64,000 nt of DNA from contig NC_135502.1 of the NCBI RefSeq assembly GCF_052857255.1, forward strand, positions 150,473,311 to 150,537,310, given 5' to 3'. Below are positions 22,803-34,188 of this stretch, in pieces (within the stretch, counting starts at the first letter, position 1; every line of letters starts with the position of its first letter). Both the position numbers and the translations under genes were made by a program. The stretch comes from Amblyomma americanum. Lineage: Eukaryota; Arthropoda; Arachnida; Ixodida; Ixodidae. The notes below the pieces were generated by a model. It ran no database searches, was not told the DNA's origin, and was given only the letters and a program-made list of their open reading frames with translations.

Positions 22803-25800
22803 ATCCCCCTGAGAAGCATAACACATTAAAAAAAATTAACGTTCCCCTATGCACCTTGGTTTCGGTGACTGTTGGCTCCCTTCATAAATTTGTCAAACGG
22901 GCCCCTCATTTCCTTTAACTTGTCTGCTAATAGCTTAACGAGGGTCTAGGTTCTGGCAGTCTTGATGCCATAGGTAGCATAAGAGGGCTCTCGCACAGTT
23001 TCCGCCCTCGCCGTTAGATGACGTTCTTCGTCACGCTCGCGGTATTACAGGACGTGCTACGTCCGCCGCTATGGTCGAGGGTGGCGCTGGTGAACACTCT
23101 CATGGCTCGTTTACACCCAGTAAACATAAATACCCAAGAGAGCAGCAGATTGGACAGCCGTCGCCGTAGCTCAGTTGGTAAGAGCACCGGGCGCGATATT
23201 CGGAGGTCGCGGGTTCGGATCCCACTGGCGGCATGGTTGTTTTTTCTGCTGCTTTATAAGTAATTTTCGTTAAGCGATTTATTATTCTAAGTATTATTAT
23301 CCCCCTGAGAAGCATAACACATTAAAAAAAATTAACGTTCCCCTATGCACCTTGGTTTCGGTGACTGTTGGCTCCCTTCATAAATTTGTCAAACGGGCCC
23401 CTCATTTCCTTTAACTTGTCTGCTAATAGCTTAACGAGGGTCTAGGTTCTGGCAGTCTTGATGCCATAGGTAGCATAAGAGGGCTCTCGCACAGTTTCCG
23501 CCCTCGCCGTTAGATGACGTTCTACGTCACGCTCGCGGTATTACAGGACGTGCTACGTCCGCCGCTATGGTCGAGGGTGGCGCTGGTGAACTCTCAAGTC
23601 TCGCTTACACCCAGTAAACATAAATACACAAGAGAGCAGCAGATTGGACAGCCGTCGCAGTAGCTCAGTTGGTAAGAGCACCGGACGCGATATTCGGAGG
23701 TCGTGGGTTCAGATCCCACCGGCGGCATGGTTGTTTTTTCTGCTGCTTTATAAGTAATTTTCGTTAAGCGATTTATTAATCTAAGTATTATTATCCCCCT
23801 GAGAAGCATAACACATTAAAAAAAAATTAACGTTCCCCTATGCACCTTGGTTTCGGTGACTGTTGGCTCCCTTCATAAATTTGTCAAACGGGCCCCTCAT
23901 TTCCTTTAACTTGTCTGCTAATAGCTTAACGAGGGTCTAGGTTCTGGCAGTCTTGATGCCATAGGTAGCATAAGAGGGCTCTCGCACAGTTTCCGCCCTC
24001 GCCGTTAGATGACGTTCTACGTCACGCTCGCGGTATTACAGGACGTGCTACGTCCGCCGCTATGGTCGAGGGTGGCGCTGGTGAACACTCTCAAGGCTCG
24101 CTTACACCCAGTAAACATAAATACCCAAGAGAGCAGCAGATTGGACAGCCGTCGCCGTAGCTCAGTTGGTAAGAGCACCGGACGCGATATTCGGAGGTCG
24201 TGGGTTCGGATACCACCGGCGGCATGGTTGTTTTTTCTGCTGCTTTATAAGTAATTTTCTTTAAGCGATTTATAAACCTAAGTATTATTATCCCCCTGAG
24301 AAGCATAACGCATTAAAAAAAAATTAACGTTCCCCTATGCACCTTGGTTTCGGTGACTGTTGGCTCCCTTCATAAATTTGTCAAACGGGCCCCTCATTTC
24401 CTTTAACTTGTCTGCTAATAGCTTAACGACGGTCTAGGTTCTGGCAGTCTTGATGCCATAGGTAGCATAAGAGGGCTCTCGCACAGTTTCCGCCCTCGCC
24501 GTTAGATGACGTTCTACGTCATGCTCGCGGAATTACAGGACGTGCTACGTCCGCCGCTATGGTCGAGGGTGGCGCTGGTGAACACTCTCAAGGCTCGCTT
24601 ACACCCAGTAAACATAAATACCCAAGAGAGCAGCAGATTGGACAGCCGTCGCCGTAGCTCAGTTGGTAAGAGCACCGGACGCGATATTCGGAGGTCGTGG
24701 GTTCGGATCCCATCGGCGGCATGGTTGTTTTTTCTGCTGCTTTATAAGTAACTTTCTTTAAGCGATTTATTAATCTAAGTATTATTATCCCCCTGAGAAG
24801 CATAACACATTAAAAAAAAATTAACGTTCCCCTATGCACCTTGGTTTCGGTGACTGTTGGCTCCCTACATAAATTTGTCAAACGGGCCCCTCAATTCCTT
24901 TAACTTGTCTGCTAATAGCTTAACGAGGGTCTAGGTGCTGGCAGTCTTGATGCCATAGGTAGCATAAGAGGGCTCTCGCACAGTTTCCGCCCTCGCCGTT
25001 AGATGACGTTCTACGTCACGCTCGCGGTATTACAGGACGTCCTACGTCCGCCGCTATGGTCGAGGGTGGCGCTGGTGAACTCTCAAGGCTCGCTTACACC
25101 CAGTAAACATAAATACCCAAGAGAGCAGCAGATTGGACAGCCGTCGCAGTAGCTCAGTTGGTAAGAGCACCGGACGCGATATTCGGAGGTCGTGGGTTCG
25201 GATCCCACCGGCGGCATGGTTGTTTTTTCTGCTGCTTTATAGGTAATTTTCGTTAAGCGATTTATTAATCTAAGTACTATTATCCCCCTGAGAAGCATAA
25301 CACATTAAAAAAAAATTAACGTTCCCCTATGCACCTTGGTTTCGGTGACTGTTGGCTCCCTTCATAAATTTGTCAAACGGGCCCCTCATTTCCTTTAACT
25401 TGTCTGCTAATAGCTTAACGAGGGTCTAGGTTCTGGCAGTCTTGATGCCATAGGTAGCATAAGAGGGCTCTCGCACAGTTTCCGCCCTCGCCGTTAGATG
25501 ACGTTCTACGTCATGCTCGCGGAATTACAGGACGTGCTACGTCCGCCGCTATGGTCGAGGGTGGCGCTGGTGAACACTCTCAAGGCTCGCTTACACCCAG
25601 TAAACATACATACCCAAGAGAGCAGCAGATTGGACAGCCGTCGCCGTAGCTCAGTTGGTAAGAGCACCGGACGCGATATTCGGAGGTCGTGGGTTCGGAT
25701 CCCATCGGCGGCATGGTTGTTTTTTCTGCTGCTTTATAAGTAACTTTCTTTAAGCGATTTATTAATCTAAGTAATATTATCCCCCTGAGAAGCATAACAC

Positions 25801-28740
25801 ATTAAAAAAAATTAACGTTCCCCTATGCACCTTGGTTTCGGTGACTGTTGGCTCCCTTCATAAATTTGTCAAACGGGCCCCTCATTTCCTCTAAGTGGTC
25901 TGCTAATAGCTTAACGAGGGTCTAGGTTCTGGCAGTCTTGATGCATAAGTAGCACAAGAGGGCTCTCGCACAGTTTCCGCCCTCGCCGTTAGATGTTCTA
26001 CGTCACGCTCGCGGTATTACAGGACGTGCTACGTCCGCCGCTATGGTCGAGGGTGGCGCTGGTGAACACTCTCAAGGCTCGCTTACACCCAGTAAACCTA
26101 AATACCCAAGAGAGCGGCAGATTGGACAGCCGTCGCCGTAGCTCGGTAAGAGCACCGGACGCGATATTCGGAGGTCGTGGGTTCGGATCCCACCGGCGGC
26201 ATGGTTGTTTTTTCTGCTGCTTTATAAGTAATTTTCGTTAAGCGATTTATTAATCTAAGTATTATTATCCCCCTGAGAAGCATAACACATTAAAAAAAAT
26301 TAACGTTCCCCTATGCACCTTGGTTTCGGTGACTGTTGGCTCCCTTCATAAATTTGTCAAACGGGCCCCTCATTTCCTTTAACTTGTCTGCTAATAGCTT
26401 AACGAGGGTCTAGGTTCTGGCAGTCTTGATGCCATAGGTAGCATAAGAGGGCTCTCGCACAGTTTCCGCCCTCGCCGTTAGATGACGTTCTACGTCACGC
26501 TCGCGGTATTACAGGACGTGCTACGTCCGCCGCTATGGTCGAGGGTGGCGCTGGTGAACTCTCAAGTCTCGCTTACACCCAGTAAACATAAATACACAAG
26601 AGAGCAGCAGATTGGACAGCCGTCGCAGTAGCTCAGTTGGTAAGAGCACCGGACGCGATATTCGGAGGTCGTGGGTTCGGATCCCACCGGCGGCATGGTT
26701 GTTTTTTCTGCTGCTTTATAAGTAATTTTCGTTAAGCGATTTATTATTCTAAGTATTATTATCCCCCTGAGAAGCATAACACATTAAAAAAAAATTAACG
26801 TTCCCCTATGCACCTTGGTTTCGGTGACTGTTGGCTCCCTTCATAAATTTGTCAAACGGGCCCCTCATTTCCTTTAACTTGTCTGCTAATAGCTTAACGA
26901 GGGTCTAGGTTCTGGCAGTCTTGATGCCATAGGTAGCATAAGAGGGCTCTCGCACAGTTTCCGCCCTCGCCGTTAGATGACGTTCTACGTCATGCTCGCG
27001 GAATTACAGGACGTGCTACGTCCGCCGCTATGGTCGAGGGTGGCGCTGGTGAACACTCTCAAGGCTCGCTTACACCCAGTAAACATACATACCCAAGAGA
27101 GCAGCAGATTGGACAGCCGTCGCCGTAGCTCAGTTGGTAAGAGCACCGGACGCGATATTCGGAGGTCGTGGGTTCGGATCCCATCGGCGGCATGGTTGTT
27201 TTTTCTGCTGCTTTATAAGTAACTTTCTTTAAGCGATTTATTAATCTAAGTAATATTATCCCCCTGAGAAGCATAACACATTAAAAAAAATTAACGTTCC
27301 CCTATGCACCTTGGTTTCGGTGACTGTTGGCTCCCTTCATAAATTTGTCAAACGGGCCCCTCATTTCCTCTAACTGGTCTGCTAATAGCTTAACGAGGGT
27401 CTAGGTTCTGGCAGTCTTGATGCATAGGTAGCACAAGAGGGCTCTCGCACAGTTTCCGCCCTCGCCGTTAGATGTTCTACGTCACGCTCGCGGTATTACA
27501 GGACGTGCTACGTCCGCCGCTATGGTCGAGGGTGGCGCTGGTGAACACTCTCAAGGCTCGCTTACACCCAGTAAACCTAAATACCCAAGAGAGCGGCAGA
27601 TTGGACAGCCGTCGCCGTAGCTCAGTTGGTAAGAGCACCGGACGCGATATTCGGAGGTCGTGGGTTCGGATCCCACCGGCGGCATGGTTGTTTTTTCTGC
27701 TGCTTTATAAGTAATTTTCGTTTAGCGATTTATTAATCTAAGTATTATTATCCCCCTGAGAAGCATAACACATTAAAAAAAATTAACGTTCCCCTATGCA
27801 CCTTGGTTTCGGTGACTGTTGGCTCCCTTCATAAATTTGTCAAACGGGCCCCTCATTTCCTTTAACTTGTCTGCTAATAGCTTAACGAGGGTCTAGGTTC
27901 TGGCAGTCTTGATGCCATAGGTAGCATAAGAGGGCTCTCGCACAGTTTCCGCCCTCGCCGTTAGATGACGTTCTACGTCACGCTCGCGGTATTACAGGAC
28001 GTGCTACGTCCGCCGCTATGGTCGAGGGTGGCGCTGGTGAACTCTCAAGTCTCGCTTACACCCAGTAAACATAAATACACAAGAGAGCAGCAGATTGGAC
28101 AGCCGTCGCAGTAGCTCAGTTGGTAAGAGCACCGGACGCGATATTCGGAGGTCGTGGGTTCGGATCCCACCGGCGGCATGGTTGTTTTTTCTGCTGCTTT
28201 ATAAGTAATTTTCGTTAAGCGATTTATTATTCTAAGTATTATTATCCCCCTGAGAAGCATAACACATTAAAAAAAAATTAACGTTCCCCTATGCACCTTG
28301 GTTTCGGTGACTGTTGGCTCCCTTCATAAATTTGTCAAACGGGCCCCTCATTTCCTTTAACTTGTCTGCTAATAGCTTAACGAGGGTCTAGGTTCTGGCA
28401 GTCTTGATGCGATAGGTAGCATAAGAGGGCTCTCGCACAGTTTCCGCCCTCGCCGTTAGATGACGTTCGACGTCACGCTCGCGGTATAACAGGACGTGCT
28501 ACGTCCGCCGCAATGGTCGAGGGTGGCACTGGTGAACACTCTCAAGGCTCGCTTACACCCAGTAAACATAAATACCCAAGAGAGCAGCAGATTGGACAGC
28601 CGTCGCCGTAGCTCAGTTGGTAAGAGCACCGGACGCGATATTCGGAGGTCGTGGGTTCGGATCCCATCGGCGGCATGGTTGTTTTTTCTGCTGCTTTATA
28701 AGTAACTTTCTTTAAGCGATTTATTAATCTAAGTATTATT
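22803..28740 (+). repeat. 12-unit higher-order repeat, second copy (units 47-58)
   Basis: Order is F B2 V A B1 H G* B2 H G B2 Q, with heads at 23160, 23654, 24151, 24648, 25143, 25640, 26132, 26622, 27119, 27611, 28105 and 28602. Every head lies 5,936-5,938 bp from its partner in the first copy. Differences include GATGCATAAG in unit 53, TCTAAGTGG for TCTAACTGG in the same unit, GATGCGATAGG in unit 58, and CCCATCGGCGG in place of CCCACCGGCGG in the Q head. Confidence 0.88.
26132..26201 (+). pseudogene. tRNA-like head of copy 53 with the same 4-nt deletion
   Basis: It carries the same AGTT loss as the copy 41 head, 5,937 bp upstream. Its unit also has private changes further upstream (TCTAAGTGG and GATGCATAAG), so it has diverged slightly since the block was duplicated. 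Confidence 0.75.
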
Positions 28741-31214
28741 ATCCCCCTGAGAAGCATAACACATTAAAAAAAATTAACGTTCCCCTATGCACTTTGGTTT
28801 CGGTGACTGTTGGCTCCCTACATAAATTTGTCAAACGGGCCCCTCAATTCCTTTAACTTGTCTGCTAATAGCTTAACGAGGGTCTAGGTGCTGGCAGTCT
28901 TGATGCCATAGGTAGCATAAGAGGGCTCTCGCACAGTTTCCGCCCTCGCCGTTAGATGACGTTCTACGTCACGCTCGCGGTATTACAGGACGTGCTACGT
29001 CCGCCGCTATGGTCGAGGGTGGCGCTGGTGAACTCTCAAGGCTCGCTTACACCCAGTAAACATAAATACCCAAGAGAGCAGCAGATTGGACAGCCGTCGC
29101 AGTAGCTCAGTTGGTAAGAGCACCGGACGCGATATTCGGAGGTCGTGGGTTCGGATCCCACCGGCGGCATGGTTGTTTTTTCTGCTGCTTTATAGGTAAT
29201 TTTCGTTAAGCGATTTATTAATCTAAGTACTATTATCCCCCTGAGAAGCATAACACATTAAAAAAAAATTAACGTTCCCCTATGCACCTTGGTTTCGGTG
29301 ACTGTTGGCTCCCTTCATAAATTTGTCAAACGGGCCCCTCATTTCCTTTAACTTGTCTGCTAATAGCTTAACGAGGGTCTAGGTTCTGGCAGTCTTGATG
29401 CCATAGGTAGCATAAGAGGGCTCTCGCACAGTTTCCGCCCTCGCCGTTAGATGACGTTCTACGTCATGCTCGCGGAATTACAGGACGTGCTACGTCCGCC
29501 GCTATGGTCGAGGGTGGCGCTGGTGAACACTCTCAAGGCTCGCTTACACCCAGTAAACATACATACCCAAGAGAGCAGCAGATTGGACAGCCGTCGCCGT
29601 AGCTCAGTTGGTAAGAGCACCGGACGCGATATTCGGAGGTCGTGGGTTCGGATCCCATCGGCGGCATGGTTGTTTTTTCTGCTGCTTTATAAGTAACTTT
29701 CTTTAAGCGATTTATTAATCTAAGTAATATTATCCCCCTGAGAAGCATAACACATTAAAAAAAATTAACGTTCCCCTATGCACCTTGGTTTCGGTGACTG
29801 TTGGCTCCCTTCATAAATTTGTCAAACGGGCCGCTCATTTCCTCTAACTGGTCTGCTAATAGCTTAACGAGGGTCTAGGTTCTGGCAGTCTTGATGCATA
29901 GGTAGCACAAGAGGGCTCTCGCACAGTTTCCGCCCTCGCCGTTAGATGTTCTACGTCACGCTCGCGGTATTACAGGACGTGCTACGTCCGCCGCTATGGT
30001 CGAGGGTGGCGCTGGTGAACACTCTCAAGGCTCGCTTACACCCAGTAAACCTAAATACCCAAGAGAGCGGCAGATTGGACAGCCGTCGCCGTAGCTCAGT
30101 TGGTAAGAGCACCGGACGCGATATTCGGAGGTCGTGGGTTCGGATCCCACCGGCGGCATGGTTGTTTTTTCTGCTGCTTTATAAGTAATTTTCGTTAAGC
30201 GATTTATTAATCTAAGTATTATTATCCCCCTGAGAAGCATAACACATTAAAAAAAATTAACGTTCCCCTATGCACCTTGGTTTCGGTGACTGTTGGCTCC
30301 CTTCATAAATTTGTCAAACGGGCCCCTCATTTCCTTTAACTTGTCTGCTAATAGCTTAACGAGGGTCTAGGTTCTGGCAGTCTTGATGCCATAGGTAGCA
30401 TAAGAGGGCTCTCGCACAGTTTCCGCCCTCGCCGTTAGATGACGTTCTACGTCACGCTCGCGGTATTACAGGACGTGCTACGTCCGCCGCTATGGTCGAG
30501 GGTGGCGCTGGTGAACTCTCAAGTCTCGCTTACACCCAGTAAACATAAATACACAAGAGAGCAGCAGATTGGACAGCCGTCGCAGTAGCTCAGTTGGTAA
30601 GAGCACCGGACGCGATATTCGGAGGTCGTGGGTTCGGATCCCACCGGTGGCATGGTTGTTTTTTCTGCAGCTTTATAAGTAATTTTCGTTAAGCGATTTA
30701 TTATTCTAAGTATTATTATCCCCCTGAGAAGCATAACACATTAAAAAAAAATTAACGTTCCCCTATGCACCTTTGTTTCGGTGACTGTTGGCTCCCTTCA
30801 TAAATTTGTCAAACGGGCCCCTCATTTCCTTTAACTTGTCTGCTAATAGCTTAACGAGGGTCTAGGTTCTGGCAGTCTTGATGCCATAGGTAGCATAAGA
30901 GGGCTCTCGCACAGTTTCCGCCCTCGCCGTTAGATGACGTTCGACGTCACGCTCGCGGTATAACAGGACGTGCTACGTCCGCCGCAATGGTCGAGGGTGG
31001 CACTGGTGAACACTCTCAAGGCTCGCTTACACCCAGTAAACATAAATACCCAAGAGAGCAGCAGATTGGACAGCCGTCGCCGTAGCTCAGTTGGTTAGAG
31101 CACCGGACGCGATATTCGGAGGTCGTGGGTTCGGATCCCATCGGCGGCATGGTTGTTTTTTCTGCTGCTTTATAAGTAACTTTCTTTAAGCGATTTATTA
31201 ATCTAAGTATTATT
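28741..31214 (+). repeat. Five-unit block, copies 59-63: B1 H G B2 Q
   Basis: Heads start at 29096, 29593, 30085, 30579 and 31076. The order Q-B1-H-G-B2 of copies 58-62 is repeated in copies 63-67 at a shift of 2,471-2,477 bp. Copies 59 and 64 share GCACTTTGG, a mark also found in copy 80. Copy 62 has CACCGGTGGCATGG and CTGCAGC. Copy 63 has GTTGGTTAGAGC, a D-loop like that of ordinary animal tRNAs. Confidence 0.85.
31076..31149 (+). tRNA. tRNA-like head of copy 63 with a canonical-looking D loop
   Basis: The D arm reads GCTCAGTTGGTTAGAGC, as in many animal isoleucine tRNAs, where other copies have GGTAAGAGC. Copies 76 and 86 have GGTCAGAGC at this place. The anticodon loop is unchanged, so the head is still not a normal tRNA. 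Confidence 0.5.
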
Positions 31215-34188
31215 ATCCCCCTGAGAAGCATAACACATTAAAAAAAATTAACGTTCCCCTATGCACTTTGGTTTCGGTGACTGTTGGCTCCCTACATAAA
31301 TTTGTCAAACGGGCCCCTCAATTCCTTTAACTTGTCTGCTAATAGCTTAACGAGGGTCTAGGTGCTGGCAGTCTTGATGCCATAGGTAGCATAAGAGGGC
31401 TCTCGCACAGTTTCCGCCCTCGCCGTTAGATGACGTTCTACGTCACGCTCGCGGTATTACAGGACGTGCTACGTCCGCCGCTATGGTCGAGGGTGGCGCT
31501 GGTGAACTCTCAAGGCTCGCTTACACCCAGTAAACATAAATACCCAAGAGAGCAGCAGATTGGACAGCCGTCGCAGTAGCTCAGTTGGTAAGAGCACCGG
31601 ACGCGATATTCGGAGGTCGTGGGTTCGGATCCCACCGGCGGCATGGTTGTTTTTTCTGCTGCTTTATAGGTAATTTTCGTTAAGCGATTTATTAATCTAA
31701 GTACTATTATCCCCCTGAGAAGCATAACACATTAAAAAAAAATTAACGTTCCCCTATGCACCTCGGTTTCGGTGACTGTTGGCTCCCTTCATAAATTTGT
31801 CAAACGGGCCCCTCATTTCCTTTAACTTGTCTGCTAATAGCTTAACGAGGGTCTAGGTTCTGGCAGTCTTGATGCCATAGGTAGCATAAGAGGGCTCTCG
31901 CACAGTTTCCGCCCTCGCCGTTAGATGACGTTCTACGTCATGCTCGCGGAATTACAGGACGTGCTACGTCCGCCGCTATGGTCGATGGTGGCGCTGGTGA
32001 ACACTCTCAAGGCTCGCTTACACCCAGTAAACATACATACCCAAGAGAGCAGCAGATTGGACAGCCGTCGCCGTAGCTCAGTTGGTAAGAGCACCGGACG
32101 CGATATTCGGAGGTCGTGGGTTCGGATCCCATCGGCGGCATGGTTGTTTTTTCTGCTGCTTTATAAGTAACTTTCTTTAAGCGATTTATTAATCTAAGTA
32201 ATATTATCCCCCTGAGAAGCATAACACATTAAAAAAAATTAACGTTCCCCTATGCACCTTGGTTTCGGTGACTGTTGGCTCCCTTCATAAATTTGTCAAA
32301 CGGGCCCCTCATTTCCTTTAACTTGTCTGCTAATAGCTTAACGAGGGTCTAGGTTCTGGCAGTCTTGATGCATAGGTAGCACAAGAGGGCTCTCGCACAG
32401 TTTCCGCCCTCGCCGTTAGATGACGTTCTACGTCACGCTCGCGGTATTACAGGACGTGCTACGTCCGCCGCTATGGTCGAGGGTGGCGCTGGTGAACACT
32501 CTCAAGGCTCGCTTACACCCAGTAAACCTAAATACCCAAGAGAGCGGCAGATTGGACAGCCGTCGCCGTAGCTCAGTTGGTAAGAGCACCGGACGCGATA
32601 TTCGGAGGTCGTGGGTTCGGATCCCACCGGCGGCAAGGTTATTTTTTCTGCTGCTTTATAAGTAATTTTCGTTAAGCGATTTATTAATCTAAGTATTATT
32701 ATCCCCCTGAGAAGCATAACACATTAAAAAAAATTAACGTTCCCCTATGCACCTTGGTTTCGGTGACTGTTGGCTCCCTTCATAAATTTGTCAAACGGGC
32801 CCCTCATTTCCTTTAACTTGTCTGCTAATAGCTTAACGAGGGTCTAGGTTCTGGCAGTCTTGATGCCATAGGTAGCATAAGAGGGCTCTCGCACAGTTTC
32901 CGCCCTCGCCGTTAGATGACGTTCTACGTCACGCTCGCGGTATTACAGGACGTGCTACGTCCGCCGCTATGGTCGAGGGTGGCGCTGGTGAACTCTCAAG
33001 TCTCGCTTACACCCAGTAAACATAAATACACAAGAGAGCAGCAGATTGGACAGCCGTCGCAGTAGCTCAGTTGGTAAGAGCACCGGACGCGATATTCGGA
33101 GGTCATGGGTTCGGATCCCACTGGCGGCATGGTTGTTTTTTCTGCTGCTTTATAAGTAATTTTCGTTAAGCGATTTATTATTCTAAGTATTATTATCCCC
33201 CTGAGAAGCATAACACATTAAAAAAAAATTAACGTTCCCCTATGCACCTTGGTTTCGGTGACTGTTGGCTCCCTTCATAAATTTGTCAAACGGGCCCCTC
33301 ATTTCCTTTAACTTGTCTGCTAATAGCTTAACGAGGGTCTAGGTTCTGGCAGTCTTGATGCCATAGGTAGCATAAGAGGGCTCTCGCACAGTTTCCGCCC
33401 TCGCCGTTAGATGACGTTCGACGTCACGCTCGCGGTATAACAGGACGTGCTACGTCCGCCGCAATGGTCGAGGGTGGCACTGGTGAACACTCTCAAGGCT
33501 CGCTTACACCCAGTAAACATAAATACCCAAGAGAGCAGCAGATTGGACAGCCGTCGCCGTAGCTCAGTTGGTAAGAGCACCGGACGCGATATTCGGAGGT
33601 CGTGGGTTCGGATACCACCGGCGGCATGGTTGTTTTTTCTGCTGCTTTATAAGTAATTTTCTTTAAGCGATTTATTAACCTAAGTATTATTATCCCCCTG
33701 AGAAGCATAACACATTAAAAAAAAATTAACGTTCCCCTATGCACCTTGGTTTCGGTGACTGTTGGCTCCCTTCATAAATTTGTCAAACGGGCCCCTCATT
33801 TCCTTTAACTTGTCTGCTAATAGCTTAACGACGGTCTAGGTTCTGGCAGTCTTGATGCCATAGGTAGCATAAGAGGGCTCTCGCACAGTTTCCGCCCTCG
33901 CCGTTAGATGACGTTCTACGTCATGCTCGCGGAATTACAGGACGTGCTACGTCCGCCGCTATGGTCGAGGGTGGCGCTGGTGAACACTCTCAAGGCTCGC
34001 TTACACCCAGTAAACATAAATACCCAAGAGAGCAGCAGATTGGACAGCCGTCGCCGTAGCTCAGTTGGTAAGAGCACCGGACGCGATATTCGGAGGTCGT
34101 GGGTTCGGATCCCATCGGCAGCATGGTTGTTTTTTCTGCTGCTTTATAAGTAACATTCTTTAAGCGATTTATTAATCTAAGTATTATT
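31215..34188 (+). repeat. Six-unit higher-order repeat, first copy (units 64-69)
   Basis: Order is B1 H G B2 Q A, with heads at 31570, 32067, 32562, 33056, 33553 and 34050. All six heads have partners exactly 2,975 bp downstream. Shared private marks are CACCTCGG and GTCGATGGTGG in H, GGCAAGGTTATTTT in G, GTCATGGG with CCCACTGG in B2, and TAACATTCTT after the A head. The first unit differs at GCACTTTGG (GCACCTTGG in its partner), so the duplication boundary lies between about 31267 and the body of that unit. Confidence 0.88.
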
